Origin: Sphingobium sp. 66-54
Lineage (GTDB): Bacteria; Pseudomonadota; Alphaproteobacteria; Sphingomonadales; Sphingomonadaceae
Length of the DNA stretch: 64,000 bases
Direction: 5' to 3'
Assembly: GCA_001899715.1 (NCBI GenBank)
Contig: MKWI01000006.1
Span: forward strand, 310,001 to 374,000
In this document: in pieces, positions 45,545 to 56,026 of the stretch
Layout: the number at the start of each line of letters is the position of its first letter
How positions within the stretch are numbered: the first letter of the stretch is position 1
Translations under genes and position numbers: made by a program
The notes under the pieces: generated by a model
Seen by the model: the letters and a program-made list of their open reading frames with translations, nothing else
Told to the model about the DNA's origin: nothing
Databases searched by the model: none

Positions 45545-47383
45545 TTACTCCGCCGCATCCTCCAGCGCCCGGGCGTCCGCCTCCGGGTTCATCCGCTCGG
45601 CCGCCTGCCGCGCCCACATCTGCGCATAGGTGCCGCCCAGCGCCAGCAGGTCCGCATGGTTGCCCTGCTCGATGATGCGGCCATCCTCCAGCACGATGAT
45701 CCGGTCGGCATGGACGATGGTGGAGAGACGGTGGGCGACGATAAGCGTGGTGCGCCGCGCGGCGATATCGCCGAGCACGCTCTGGATCGCCGCCTCGGTG
45801 CGGCTGTCGAGCGCGCTGGTCGCCTCATCGAGGATGAGGATTGGCGGGTCCTTAACCAGCGTGCGGGCAATGGCGACGCGCTGCTTCTCGCCGCCCGAGA
45901 GCTTGAGGCCGCGCTCGCCCACCCGCGTCTCGTAACCCAATGGCTGCGCCTCGATGAAGCGGTCGATCGCCGCGCCCTTCGCCGCCGCCTCGATCTCCGC
46001 CTGCGTGGCGCCATCGCGCCCGTAGCCGATATTGTAGCCGATGGTATCGTTGAACAGCACCATGTCCTGCGGCACGATGCCGATGACATGGCGCAGCGAG
46101 GCCTGCTGCACCTGCGCGATATTCTGCCCGTCGATCAGGATGCGGCCGCCCTGAATATCGTAGAAGCGGTAGAGCAGCCGCGCGATGGTCGATTTGCCCG
46201 CGCCGGAATGGCCGACAATGGCGAGCGTGCTGCCCGGCGCCACGGTGAAGCTGATGCCCTTGAGGATCGTCCGCTCCGGCTCGTAGCCGAACACGACATC
46301 CTCGAAGCGCACCTCGCCGGCCGTCACCCGCAGCAGCGGCGCATTAGGCTTGTCGACAATCTCCGACGGCGTGTCGATCAGACCGAACATTGCCTCCATG
46401 TCGATCAGCCCCTGCCGGATCGTGCGATAGACCATGCCGAGCAGGTCGAGCGGGCGGAAAAGCTGCATCAGCAGCGCGTTGACCAGCACCACGTCGCCGG
46501 GCGTGAAGCGCCCCTTGCTCCAGCCCCACACGGTGAAGGCCATCGCCCCGCCCATCATCGCATTGGTGATGAGCGCCTGGCCGATATTGAGCATGGCGAG
46601 GCTGTTGTTGCTCTTGGTCGCGGCATCCATGTAGCGCCGCTGCGCCTGGCCGTAGCGCGCCGCCTCGCGCTCCTCGGCGCTGAAATATTTCACCGTCTCG
46701 AAGTTGAGCAGGCTGTCCACCGCATGGGCGACGGCGCCGGTATCGAGGTCCACCATCTCGCGGCGCAGATGGTTGCGCCACTCCGTCACCTTCTGGGTGA
46801 ACCAGATATAGACGCCGACCATCACCAGCGTCGCCGCGACGAGGCCGCTGCCGAACTTGAGCTGGAAGATGACGCAAACCGCCAGCAGCTCGATCGCGGT
46901 GGGCGCGATGTTGAACAGCAGGAAATGGAGCATCGTCTCGATGGTGGTGGTGCCGCGCTCCACCACCCGCGTGACGGCACCGGTCTTGCGGTTGAGGTGG
47001 AAGCGCAGCGAAAGATTGTGCAGGTGGCGCAGCACCTGCTCTGCCATCAGCCGCTGGGCGTTGCGCCCGACCCGCTCGAAGGCGACGCTGCGCAGATTGT
47101 CCGACAACACACCGCCGAACCGCGCGCCGGCATAAGCCAACACCAACGCCGATGCGAGGGTGACGCCGGCCTCCATGCCCGGCCCCATCGCATCGATAAT
47201 GCCCTTGTAGGCAAAGGGCATGATGAGCGTGATCGCCTTGCCGGCCAGCACCAGCACCAGCGCGACGACGATGCGCATGCGCAGCTTCGGCTCGCCCGCA
47301 GGCCAGAGATAGGGCAGGAAGCGCCGGAGCGTCGCCCAGCCCGAAGGGGCCTTGCTCGCCCGCACATGCTCGTTTCCTGTCAT
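45545..47383 (-). CDS. ABC transporter, fused permease and ATP-binding domains, ATM1/HMT1-like
   Basis: VGHSGAGKSTIARLLYRFYD...GIVPQDMVLFNDTIGYNIGYGRDGA...LSGGEKQRVAIARTLVKDPPILILDEATSALDS. Confidence 0.93.
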   Translation of the reverse strand: MTGNEHVRASKAPSGWATLRRFLPYLWPAGEPKLRMRIVVALVLVLAGKAITLIMPFAYKGIIDAMGPGMEAGVTLASALVLAYAGARFGGVLSDNLRSVAFERVGRNAQRLMAEQVLRHLHNLSLRFHLNRKTGAVTRVVERGTTTIETMLHFLLFNIAPTAIELLAVCVIFQLKFGSGLVAATLVMVGVYIWFTQKVTEWRNHLRREMVDLDTGAVAHAVDSLLNFETVKYFSAEEREAARYGQAQRRYMDAATKSNNSLAMLNIGQALITNAMMGGAMAFTVWGWSKGRFTPGDVVLVNALLMQLFRPLDLLGMVYRTIRQGLIDMEAMFGLIDTPSEIVDKPNAPLLRVTAGEVRFEDVVFGYEPERTILKGISFTVAPGSTLAIVGHSGAGKSTIARLLYRFYDIQGGRILIDGQNIAQVQQASLRHVIGIVPQDMVLFNDTIGYNIGYGRDGATQAEIEAAAKGAAIDRFIEAQPLGYETRVGERGLKLSGGEKQRVAIARTLVKDPPILILDEATSALDSRTEAAIQSVLGDIAARRTTLIVAHRLSTIVHADRIIVLEDGRIIEQGNHADLLALGGTYAQMWARQAAERMNPEADARALEDAAE

Positions 47384-47437
47384 CGGCACCGAGTTAGGAG
47401 CCGCGCACCCGCTTGCCAAGGGCGGCGGACCCGGCGC

Positions 47438-48250
47438 TCAGGCAAGCGCGATGCGGCCTTGCGCGGCATAGCGGCCCCGCCCTTGCCCGGTAACGGCGAG
47501 CGTCATGGCGGCCAGTTCGGCCGGGTTGTTGTCCGCGAACACATAATCGCGCGCCAGCGAGAAGCGCGCGAAGCTCCCGGCGGAACCCGGATAGGCGGCG
47601 GCATCGGCATAGGCCACACGCGCCATTTCCGCCGGAATGATGAGCTGCGAGGTGAGTAGCGCGTCCCGCCCGGTTAGCACCGCGTCCAGTCCGGCGAACA
47701 CCTGCACATGAATATGCGGATAGCGCCCGGCGTAACAGCCCGGCACGATGGTGGTGAAGCGCACGCGCCCCGCCGCGTCCGTCCGCTGCACCCCACGCAG
47801 ATAGCTCTCCTCCGGTGCACTGTAGAGCGAGTAAAGTCCCTCCGCATCGCTCTGCCAGACATAGACGGCGCGTCCGGCAAGCGGCGCACAACCCCTGGCA
47901 TCGACCAGCGTCAGCGTGAGGTCGAGCGGCAGGCCCGCCGCCACGCGCGTGGAGCCAATGAAGCTGGCGCGGATATCGCTGCGCACGATACCGGGCGCAG
48001 CCAACGCGTTGCTGCTGGAGCCAGGCGCCCGGTTGGTGCCGTCGGCCGGAAAAGGCCCGGCGGTCTCAGCGGGCGCGGCGAGACAGATGGCAGCCTGCTC
48101 CTCCGCCGCCCGACTACGGCTGGCGGCCGGAAGCAGTGCCAGCACGCCCGCGCCGCCGATCCAGCCGAGCGCATCCCGCCGGCCAAGCGCATCGAGCGCC
48201 GCCAGATCGCGGGCAAGGCCGCCCTCATGAGCTGGGTCGCGCGGGATCAT
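47438..48250 (-). CDS. Intradiol ring-cleavage dioxygenase-like protein with exported N-terminus
   Basis: AETAGPFPADGTNR..., VYVWQSDAEGLYS...TTIVPGCYAGRYPHIHVQVF; N-terminal RR plus hydrophobic segment. Confidence 0.85.
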   Translation of the reverse strand: MIPRDPAHEGGLARDLAALDALGRRDALGWIGGAGVLALLPAASRSRAAEEQAAICLAAPAETAGPFPADGTNRAPGSSSNALAAPGIVRSDIRASFIGSTRVAAGLPLDLTLTLVDARGCAPLAGRAVYVWQSDAEGLYSLYSAPEESYLRGVQRTDAAGRVRFTTIVPGCYAGRYPHIHVQVFAGLDAVLTGRDALLTSQLIIPAEMARVAYADAAAYPGSAGSFARFSLARDYVFADNNPAELAAMTLAVTGQGRGRYAAQGRIALA

Positions 48251-48350
48251 CGGCCTCTCCTTGTCGGAGCCGCCGGAGTCTGATCCAGATTGCCCGTTTA
48301 CGCAAGCTGGCCGTTAGAGCGCGTCTGCTTCAGGTTGAACCACGTCGCCC

Positions 48351-48424
48351 TTCTGCGCAGGCAGGAGCCCAAGGCGCATGCGCGGTTCTTGTCCATCTTG
48401 GAAGCTTACCTGCGCAGGAGCACT
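48351..48424. repeat. REP-like inverted pair of the CCTGCGCAGG family
   Basis: TTCTGCGCAGGCAGGAGCCC at left and ACCTGCGCAGGAGCAC at right, inverted. Confidence 0.55.
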
Positions 48425-48444
48425 ATCCCCCCCGTGCGAACACG

Positions 48445-49266
48445 CTATGGAATCGCAAACGGCGCCCCCTTGCGCCCCATCGCCCACCAGACGCGGTGCG
48501 GCACCGCAAGCGGCTCCTGCGGAAAGCGCTCCGCCAGCAGCGCGGCGAGATCGGCATCGAAGCGCGCCACCGCGGCCGCATCGAGGCTGGCCTTTACCGG
48601 CGCGCTGGCGCGCAGACGACCGCGCCAACCCTCATGGCTGTAGGGCTGGGCCACGTCGAACGAGGCGGTCTCGAGGGCGCCAAACCCTGCACCGCTCATG
48701 TCCGTCAGCCACTGCGGATAGAGACCGGTGCCGCGCCCCAGCGTCCAGTCCGGGCTGTAGGTGCGGATCAAATCCTCGCTCACCTCGACGAGATTGCCCG
48801 GCAACGGCAGCCAGTCGAAATGGGCGATGACCAGCGCCCCGCCGGACCGCAGCACCCGAGCCGCCTCGCGCGCCGCCACCGGCCGGTCGAACCAGTGCCA
48901 GCACTGGCCGGCCAGCACGACATCGAACGCGCCGTCCGCGAACGGCAGCGCCTCGGCCGTGCCGGTGCGATAGGCGACCGCCACGCCCGCTTCCTCATCC
49001 AGCCGCCGCGCCTGCACGATCAGCGCGTCGCTCGGGTCGATGGCCGTCACCGCCAGACCGCACCGCGCCAGGCCACGTGCAATCGTCCCCGTGCCAGTGC
49101 CCAGATCGAGCACCCGCTGCCCCGCCGTCAGGCCCAGTTGCGCAACGATGCACTCGAAAAAACGCTCGGGAAAGCCGGCGCGATAGGTGCCATAATCCGC
49201 CGCCGCCCGCCCGAAATCGACCCTGCTACCGAAGGCGCGGGCCTGCTCGACCTGCTGCTCAGCCAT
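48445..49266 (-). CDS. Class I SAM-dependent methyltransferase
   Basis: VLDLGTGTGTIARGLARCGLAVTAIDPSDALI...ALPFADGAFDVVLAGQCWHWFD. Confidence 0.92.
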   Translation of the reverse strand: MAEQQVEQARAFGSRVDFGRAAADYGTYRAGFPERFFECIVAQLGLTAGQRVLDLGTGTGTIARGLARCGLAVTAIDPSDALIVQARRLDEEAGVAVAYRTGTAEALPFADGAFDVVLAGQCWHWFDRPVAAREAARVLRSGGALVIAHFDWLPLPGNLVEVSEDLIRTYSPDWTLGRGTGLYPQWLTDMSGAGFGALETASFDVAQPYSHEGWRGRLRASAPVKASLDAAAVARFDADLAALLAERFPQEPLAVPHRVWWAMGRKGAPFAIP

Positions 49267-50587
49267 CGCCCTCTCCCGCGATGGCGAAATCTTCCGCCCG
49301 GCTGGTGCTGGCAATCACCTGCGCGGCGACCAGATCGCCGATCACGTTGAGCGCGGTGCGGCACATGTCGAGGAAGCGGTCGACGCCGAGGACGAGGCCG
49401 ATGCCCTCCGGCGGCACGCCCACGGTGCCGAGGATCAGCGCGATCACCGGCAGCGATCCTGCCGGCACGCCCGCCGTGCCGATACCGCCGAGGATGCAGA
49501 TCAGCATCACCACGAGCTGCTGCCCCAGCGTCAGGTCGATGCCGAAGAACTGCGCGAGGAAGATCACCGTCACCCCCTCGAACATCGCCGTGCCGTTCTG
49601 GTTGGCGGTGGCGCCGATAGTGAGGACGAAGCGGGCGATAGGCCGGGGCAGCTTGAGTTCGGTATCCGCCACCCGCAGCGAGGTGGGCAGCGTCGCGTTG
49701 GACGAGGCGGTGGAGAAGGCCATCAGCATCGCCTCCTGCGTCTCGCGGAAGAAGGCGACCGGGTTCTTGCGCGCAATCAGCGCGAGGATCAGCGAAAAGA
49801 CGCCGAACATCTGCAACGCCAGCGCCACCAGCACCACGAATACATAGGCGGAGAGGCGCCCGATCAGGTCCCAGCCGAACTGCGCGGCGAGGTTGAACAT
49901 GAAGCAGAAGATAGCGAGCGGCGCGAGCTTGATGACAAGGCCGATGAGGCGCATCGACACCTCGAACACGCCCTCCACCCCAGCCTTCAGCACCGCTGTC
50001 TTCGCCGGATCGACCAGCAGGAAGCCGATGCCGAAGAACAGGGCGAAGAACATCACCGCGAGGATGTCGTTGCTGCTCATAGCCGCCACGAAGTTGGAGG
50101 GCACGACCGCCACCAGCGCCTCGATCCCGGTCTTGGAGGCGCCGGCCTGCTCGACGATGGAGGCGGCACCTTGTGCCGACGCGTCGATCATGTCGCGCGC
50201 CAGCCGCGGGTCGACGCCGCCGCCGGGCTGGAACAGATTGACCATGGCAAGGCTGATCGCGACCGCAATGGAGGAGACGATCACCGTGTAGAGCAACGTG
50301 CGCAACCCCACCGTCCGCAGGTGCCGCGCCTCGCCCATGTCCGCCACGCCGACGATCAGCGCCGAGACCAGCAGCGGAATGACCAGCATGAACAGCAGCC
50401 GCAGGAAAATCTGGCCGATCGGCTGGGTGATGTAGGTCGTCACCGCATGGACCCAGGCCGCGTCGGCGGCAACGGCATGGACGATCAGCCCCAGCGCCAG
50501 CCCAGCCAGAAAACCGCCGAGCATCCAATATTGCAGGCGCTGGCTGCCATGGCCGCCGGCCTTTCCCTCTGCGGTCTGTGCGGTCAT
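49259..50587 (-). CDS. Dicarboxylate/amino acid:cation symporter (DAACS family)
   Basis: FMLVIPLLVSALIVGVADMGEARHLRTVGLRT...AFSTASSNATLPTSLRVADTEL...ATANQNGTAMFEGVTVIFLAQ. Confidence 0.94.
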   Translation of the reverse strand: MTAQTAEGKAGGHGSQRLQYWMLGGFLAGLALGLIVHAVAADAAWVHAVTTYITQPIGQIFLRLLFMLVIPLLVSALIVGVADMGEARHLRTVGLRTLLYTVIVSSIAVAISLAMVNLFQPGGGVDPRLARDMIDASAQGAASIVEQAGASKTGIEALVAVVPSNFVAAMSSNDILAVMFFALFFGIGFLLVDPAKTAVLKAGVEGVFEVSMRLIGLVIKLAPLAIFCFMFNLAAQFGWDLIGRLSAYVFVVLVALALQMFGVFSLILALIARKNPVAFFRETQEAMLMAFSTASSNATLPTSLRVADTELKLPRPIARFVLTIGATANQNGTAMFEGVTVIFLAQFFGIDLTLGQQLVVMLICILGGIGTAGVPAGSLPVIALILGTVGVPPEGIGLVLGVDRFLDMCRTALNVIGDLVAAQVIASTSRAEDFAIAGEGDG

Positions 50588-50665
50588 ATGTGCTGCGTCC
50601 CTGTGGCCTTCACGGCAGGCTAACAGTGCCAGGAAGGCTGCGCAAACGCTCCACGCAGGAAAAAA

Positions 50666-50698
50666 TGGGGGCTCCGCGGTCGCAAAACGGAACCCCCA
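50666..50698 (-). terminator. Putative minus-direction terminator
   Basis: Reverse strand TGGGGGTTCCG...CGGAGCCCCCA followed by TTTTT. Confidence 0.55.
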
Positions 50699-50764
50699 AG
50701 GCGATACCGGAAACCGGGACTGATGGCACGGTATCGGAGTCGTCGGTTCAAGGATGCCGTTAGG

Positions 50765-50903
50765 CCGGATTGCCGTTCAGTTCAGGTCGAGCGGAAGATG
50801 GCGCTTTTCCGTGATCCGGAGCGCCATCTACTTAGAGCAGGTGAGCACCGGAAGCGGGGAGCAGCGCCATTTGCTGGCCGACATGGGCTGAATGGCAATC
50901 CGC
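50765..50903. repeat. Structured palindromic intergenic element
   Basis: Outer inverted repeat CCGGATTGCCGTTCAG / CTGAATGGCAATCCGC (14/16) enclosing a perfect 9-bp stem GATGGCGCT...AGCGCCATC (50797-50828). Confidence 0.5.
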
Positions 50904-51045
50904 CCCAGGCCTCACATGATCCGCGCGCTCTAAGGCACAATATCGTCCATCAAGCCAAGGCCACCGCCCCGCTGCCGGCGCGGCTCCTGCACGGCTCACC
51001 GGAGGCGTTTGACAAAGCGAGATGAAAGGGCGGCGAACCGCGTGC

Positions 51046-51471
51046 TCAGGCGCCGAGCAGATGCAGCGCGATCTCGCGGTGATGCGGCGCGCGGCGATGC
51101 TCCACCAGATAGAGGCCCTGCCATGTGCCCAGCGCCAGCCGCCCGCCGATCAGCGGTATGGAGAGCGTGACGCCGGTCAGCATCGCGCGGATATGCGCGG
51201 GCATATCGTCCGGTCCCTCGTCGTCATGGCGGTAGTGGCCATCCTCCGGCGCGATGCGTACCAGCCAGGCGAGTAGGTCGCACTGCACCGCCGGGGCGGC
51301 ATTCTCCTGAATGGTGAGCGAGGCGGAGGTATGGCGGCAAAGCAGGGTCAACAGCCCTTCGTCCATACCCTGCGCGGCGACCCAGCGGGCCACGTCGCGG
51401 CCGATCTCGACCAGCGCCTGCCCCGGCGTTTCGACACGCAGCAGCCCGGTCGCCTGCCGCAATTCAGCCAT
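51046..51471 (-). CDS. YjbQ family protein
   Basis: LLTLLCRHTSASLTIQENAAPAVQCDLLAWL...DMPAHIRAMLTGVTLSIPLIGGRLALGTWQGLYLVEHR. Confidence 0.92.
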   Translation of the reverse strand: MAELRQATGLLRVETPGQALVEIGRDVARWVAAQGMDEGLLTLLCRHTSASLTIQENAAPAVQCDLLAWLVRIAPEDGHYRHDDEGPDDMPAHIRAMLTGVTLSIPLIGGRLALGTWQGLYLVEHRRAPHHREIALHLLGA

Positions 51472-51477
51472 GGCGCA

Positions 51478-52548
51478 TCAGCCGCATTGCGCCCGATGGA
51501 GCAGCGCCTGATCGGCCAGCACCAGCGCCACCATCGCCTCGACCACCGGCACGCCGCGAATGCCCACGCATGGGTCGTGCCGGCCCCTGGTCATGATCTC
51601 GCTCGCCTCGCCGGTGCGCGTCACCGTCTCCACCGGGATGAGGATCGAGCTGGTCGGCTTGAACGCCACCCGCAGCCGGATCGGCTGGCCGGTCGCGATG
51701 CCGCCCGCGATGCCGCCGGCATGATTGGCGAGGAAGTCCGGCCGCCCGTCCGCGCCGGGGCGCATCGGGTCGGCATTCTGCTCGCCGCGCAGCCGCGCAG
51801 CCGCGAACCCCTCACCGACCTCGATGCCCTTCACCGCGTTTATGCTCATGCAGGCCGCCGCCAGTTCGCTGTCCAGCTTGGCGTAGAGCGGCGCGCCCCA
51901 GCCGGCCGGCGCGCCGGTCGCGACGCACTCGACCACCGCGCCGAGCGACGAGCCGTCCTTGCGGGCCTCGTCCACCAGTGTCTCCCAGCGCGCTGCCGCC
52001 GCAGCATCCGGGCAGAAAAAGGGATTGTTGCCGATCTCGGCTTCGTCGAAATTAGCCGGGTCGATAGCGTCGCCGCCGATTTCGCTCACATAGCCAAGGA
52101 TGCACACCTGCGGAATGACCAGCCGTGCCACCGCGCCCGCCGCCACGCGCGACGCCGTCTCGCGCGCCGAGGAACGCCCGCCGCCACGATAATCGCGGAA
52201 GCCGTATTTGGCGTCATAGGCATAATCGGCGTGGCCGGGGCGGTACGCCTTGGCAACCTCCGAATAATCCTTGGAGCGCTGGTCGACATTCTCGATCATC
52301 AGGCTGATCGGCGTGCCGGTGGTCTTGCCCTCGAACACGCCGGAGAGGATGCGCACTTCGTCCGGCTCGCGCCGCTGGGTGGTGAAGCGCGAGGTGCCGG
52401 GGCGCCGCTTGTCGAGCCAGGGCTGGATATCCGCCTCGCTCAACGCCAGCCCCGGAGGGCAGCCGTCCACCACCGCGCCGATGGCGGGGCCATGGCTCTC
52501 GCCCCAGGTGGTGAAGCGGAAGACCCGCCCGAATGTGTTGAAGCTCAT
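51478..52548 (-). CDS. aroC: Chorismate synthase
   Basis: [34 protein letters not shown]...[22 protein letters not shown]. Confidence 0.97.
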   Translation of the reverse strand: MSFNTFGRVFRFTTWGESHGPAIGAVVDGCPPGLALSEADIQPWLDKRRPGTSRFTTQRREPDEVRILSGVFEGKTTGTPISLMIENVDQRSKDYSEVAKAYRPGHADYAYDAKYGFRDYRGGGRSSARETASRVAAGAVARLVIPQVCILGYVSEIGGDAIDPANFDEAEIGNNPFFCPDAAAAARWETLVDEARKDGSSLGAVVECVATGAPAGWGAPLYAKLDSELAAACMSINAVKGIEVGEGFAAARLRGEQNADPMRPGADGRPDFLANHAGGIAGGIATGQPIRLRVAFKPTSSILIPVETVTRTGEASEIMTRGRHDPCVGIRGVPVVEAMVALVLADQALLHRAQCG

Positions 52549-52551
52549 GGA

Positions 52552-53100
52552 TCAGGCCAATCGTGAAAAAGCCGGTGGATGACGCGCCTCGCCCCTTTGC
52601 GGTCTCGGCGGCGCGCTGTCCAGCCCGTGGGCCATGAAGAACGGCCCGGCATAGGGGCTGGCGAAGGGCCGGGCGAGGGCCGCATCGTAGCCGAAGCGCT
52701 CATAATAGGCCGGATCGCCCAGCACGAAGGCCATGCGCACGCCCAGTGCCGCCAGCCGCTCATGTCCGGCACGGATCAGGGCAGCGGCAATACCCTGCCG
52801 GCGATGTGCAGGCAGCACGGCGACAGGCGCCAACGCGGCGGCGGACAGCGCGAGCCCATCCGCCTCCACGGCCATGCGGCTGAACAGCACATGGCCGATC
52901 AAGCCGTCTACCACCCACGCGCCAAGACCCACAAGAACGTCGCCGTCCGCTACCAGCGCACGGACCAAATCCGCCTCGCCATGATGGCCGTGGGGCGAGG
53001 CGGCGAACGCCTCGGCATGCAGCGCGGCGACCGCCTCGATCTCATCCGGCCCGGTCGGCCGGATCGCGCTGCGATCAGCTAAGCGCAATGTCCGGCGCAT
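52552..53100 (-). CDS. GNAT family N-acetyltransferase
   Basis: ALAPVAVLPAHRRQGIAAALIRAGHERLAALGVRMAFVLGDPAYYERFGYDAA. Confidence 0.9.
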   Translation of the reverse strand: MRRTLRLADRSAIRPTGPDEIEAVAALHAEAFAASPHGHHGEADLVRALVADGDVLVGLGAWVVDGLIGHVLFSRMAVEADGLALSAAALAPVAVLPAHRRQGIAAALIRAGHERLAALGVRMAFVLGDPAYYERFGYDAALARPFASPYAGPFFMAHGLDSAPPRPQRGEARHPPAFSRLA

Positions 53101-53878
53101 CCTCGGCCTTCATGCCGATGGCGTTGTAGCCGGCATCGACATGGTGGATCTCGCCGGTGACGCCAGAGGCCAGATCGGACAGCAGGTAGAGCCCCGCGCC
53201 GCCGACATCCTCGATGGTTACGTTGCGGCGCAGCGGACTGTTCAGCTCGTTCCACTTCAGGATGTAACGGAAATCGCCGATACCCGAGGCGGCGAGCGTC
53301 TTGATCGGCCCGGCCGAGACGGCGTTGACGCGGATATTCTCCGGCCCAAGATCGACCGCGAGATATCTGACGCTGGTCTCCAGCGCGGCCTTGGCGACAC
53401 CCATGACGTTGTAGTGCGGGATCACCTTCTCCGCGCCGTAATAAGTGAGCGTGAGGATCGAGCCGCCATGGCCCATCAGCGGCCGCGCCGCGCGCGTTAC
53501 GGCAACGAGGCTGTAGGCCGAGACGTTCATCGTCATCAGGAAATTGTCGAGGCTGGTGTCGACATATTTGCCGCGCAGTTCGTTCTTGTCGGAAAAGCCG
53601 ATGGCGTGGACGAGAAAGTCGATGGTCGGCCAGCGCGCGGCCAGCTCCGCGAAGCAGGCGTCGATCGAGGCCATGTCGCTCACGTCGCAGGAGAGGAGAA
53701 AGTCCGAATCCAGCTCCTCGGCGAGCGGGCGCACGCGCTTCTCCAGCGCCTCGCCTATATAGGAGAAGGCCAGCTCGGCGCCCTGCGCATGCAGTGCCTT
53801 GGCGATCCCCCAGGCGAGTGATTTATCGTTGGCAAGGCCCATGATGAGCCCCCTCTTGCCTGCCATAAGGCCAGTCAT
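53075..53878 (-). CDS. fabI: Enoyl-[acyl-carrier-protein] reductase (NADH)
   Basis: GLIMGLANDKSLAWGIAKALHAQGAELAFSYIGEAL...FSDKNELRGKYVDTSLDNF...YGAEKVIPHYNVMGVAKAALE. Confidence 0.97.
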   Translation of the reverse strand: MTGLMAGKRGLIMGLANDKSLAWGIAKALHAQGAELAFSYIGEALEKRVRPLAEELDSDFLLSCDVSDMASIDACFAELAARWPTIDFLVHAIGFSDKNELRGKYVDTSLDNFLMTMNVSAYSLVAVTRAARPLMGHGGSILTLTYYGAEKVIPHYNVMGVAKAALETSVRYLAVDLGPENIRVNAVSAGPIKTLAASGIGDFRYILKWNELNSPLRRNVTIEDVGGAGLYLLSDLASGVTGEIHHVDAGYNAIGMKAEDAPDIALS

Positions 53879-54831
53879 GTCGGATGATCCTCCGTCTCTT
53901 CCGCTGGCTCCCCGTCATCGGGAAACTCGGCCAGCGCCGCATTGAGTTCGGCGCCAATTACCATGCCAAGTCCGATCACGAAGAAAAAAATGAGGGTTAT
54001 CATCGCGCCCGCCAGACCGCCATAGGTGAGGTTGTAATTGGCGAGATTGGCGAGGAAGACCGGCAGCAGCCAGGTCGTGCCGTACCACCAGAGCGCAGTG
54101 AAGAGCGCGCCCGGCCATTTGGGGAAGAGCGCCCCGCGATAACGGCTGGGAGTGAGCGCCACGAACAGGAAGTAAAGCGCGCAGAACAGGATGGCGGTCG
54201 GCACGAACCGCGTCGCCGCCAATATCCCCAGCGCGACATCGGCAAAGGGAAGGAACCGTGCGATCAGCGCCTCGGCCGTCACCAGCAGTACCTGGAGCGA
54301 GAGCGCGACCAGCGCACCGAGCACGCTCACGATGATGAGCCCCATCGCGCGCAGCCGGTAGTGCCAGAAGGGCTGGGTCGATTTCGTCCCATAGGCGCGG
54401 CGCAAGATGTCGCGGATCGTCTCGATCAGGCTGCCCACCGTCCACAGCCCGACCAGCGCGCCGATCCACAGGAGGTTGCCGGTACGCGCGGTCAGCACGT
54501 CGGTGATGGCCGGGCGCAGCACATTGGCGACACCCGGCGGCACGGTGAGCAGGAAGCCGTTGACCGCCTCCAGCCCCGCCTGCGTCTGGCCGAGCAACTG
54601 CGCGGCGGCGGCGGCGAGGATGAAGAAGGGAAAGAGCGAAACCAGCGTCAGATAAGCGAGATTGCCGGCGTGGATGAACCCGTCCGAATAGACGCCCACC
54701 GCCACGCGCCGGACCACGGTGAGCGCCCGCATGCCGATCCGGCTGCGTTCGATCTCCGCTTGCAGCCGCGCGCGCCGGTCCCTGAGCCGATGGCGCCGCG
54801 CTTCGGGCGTTTCGGGGGACGAACGGAGCAT
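53875..54831 (-). CDS. YihY/BrkB family inner membrane protein
   Basis: Multi-TM; YSDGFIHAGNLAYLTLVSLFPFFILAAAAAQLLG...LPVFLANLANYNLTYGGLAGAMITLIFFFVIGLGMVIGAELNAAL. Confidence 0.9.
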   Translation of the reverse strand: MLRSSPETPEARRHRLRDRRARLQAEIERSRIGMRALTVVRRVAVGVYSDGFIHAGNLAYLTLVSLFPFFILAAAAAQLLGQTQAGLEAVNGFLLTVPPGVANVLRPAITDVLTARTGNLLWIGALVGLWTVGSLIETIRDILRRAYGTKSTQPFWHYRLRAMGLIIVSVLGALVALSLQVLLVTAEALIARFLPFADVALGILAATRFVPTAILFCALYFLFVALTPSRYRGALFPKWPGALFTALWWYGTTWLLPVFLANLANYNLTYGGLAGAMITLIFFFVIGLGMVIGAELNAALAEFPDDGEPAEETEDHPT

Positions 54832-54888
54832 CGCCGCTACCCTAAAGGGGTTTCAGGCGTGAGGGAATCCCGCTTGCGGCGAGATCCC

Positions 54889-55911
54889 TCAGGGCTTGCG
54901 CGCGATCGTCAGCGAATAATAGCCGCAGGTCGCGTGCGCCTCGCAGTCGACGAAGCCGGCCTCGTCCAGGAGGGCCGCCAGCTCCGGCAGGGCACGTTGC
55001 TGTCCCTGCGTGCCGTAGAGCATCAGCAGGGAGAAGCTCGCCACCGTCGCCGGTCCATCGAGATTGTCGTTGACCAGCGCCTCGTGCAGCAGGATCCGCC
55101 CGCCCGGGGGCAGCGCCTCATACGCCTTGCGGGCGAGGAGCAGGCACGTCTCGTCGTTCCAGTCGTGGAACACGTTGGAGAAGAACAGCGCGTCGTAGCC
55201 GGTCGGCCAGGGTTGGCGGAACATGTCCACGGCCAGCGTATCCACCCGGTCCGCCACGCCGGCTTCGCGCACATAGTGCATCGCCGCGTCGCACATGGTG
55301 CCAAGGTCCATGATCGTGCCGCGCAGATGCGGCCAGCGCTGCGCCATGGCGATGGGGAACACCCCCGATCCGCCGCCGATGTCGAGCAGGCGTTTCACCT
55401 CCCCGAACACCGGATGCTGCGCCGCGCCGATCGCCGCCGCGCAGCTATGCGCATGCATGAATGCCGCGATGTGCCGCGCCCGCTCGGCGGGAATCTCGCC
55501 GGCCTCCCAGCCCTTGGCGTTCTCGCCGCCCTCGTGCTGCGCATCCGGCGCCAGCGCGGCGACGATCAGTTCGGTCGAGGGCGTCGCCTGACGGAAGCCC
55601 GCAAGCAGCGCCCCCCAATAGAAATCGCTGGTCTTGACCAGATAATGCCGGCTCACCGGCGTCAGCCCATAGCGCCCCTCCCGCCGCACCAGCAGCCCCA
55701 GCGCGCACAGCAGGCTGTTGACGATGCCCAGCGCGCGGGCGTTGACGTTGCAGCGCCCGGCCAGCGCTTCCACCGCCAACGGCCCATCCGCCAGCGCATC
55801 GAACAGGCCGACCTCGTCTGCCGCCAGCATCGTCGGCAGATTATGATAGCTCAGCCATGCGTCCCAGACCTGCCGATCATCGACCGGCGGCGACAGATAT
55901 TGTCCCTTCAC
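54889..55911 (-). CDS. O-methyltransferase-type SAM-dependent methyltransferase
   Basis: VFGEVKRLLDIGGGSGVFPIAMAQRWPHLRGTIMDL...FFSNVFHDWNDETCLLLARKAYEALPPGGRILLHE; GTG start 55911 inferred. Confidence 0.87.
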   Translation of the reverse strand: MKGQYLSPPVDDRQVWDAWLSYHNLPTMLAADEVGLFDALADGPLAVEALAGRCNVNARALGIVNSLLCALGLLVRREGRYGLTPVSRHYLVKTSDFYWGALLAGFRQATPSTELIVAALAPDAQHEGGENAKGWEAGEIPAERARHIAAFMHAHSCAAAIGAAQHPVFGEVKRLLDIGGGSGVFPIAMAQRWPHLRGTIMDLGTMCDAAMHYVREAGVADRVDTLAVDMFRQPWPTGYDALFFSNVFHDWNDETCLLLARKAYEALPPGGRILLHEALVNDNLDGPATVASFSLLMLYGTQGQQRALPELAALLDEAGFVDCEAHATCGYYSLTIARKP

Positions 55912-56026
55912 ATGCCCTCTCCTCGATCGAGCCTGCGGGTCCGCTTCTCCGGCGGCCGGGCCCAGCATGGGTTATAGGGGAAGCTGCGGCGCTGTCACGG
56001 GGCATGCTGCGGCTGGTGAGTCCGCC

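Noticed and set aside
45479-47659. 726-aa + strand ORF
   Set aside because: Antisense to a clear ABC transporter; typical GC-driven shadow ORF.
53884-55977. 697-aa + strand ORF
   Set aside because: Antisense to BrkB-family and methyltransferase genes; charged low-complexity shadow translation.
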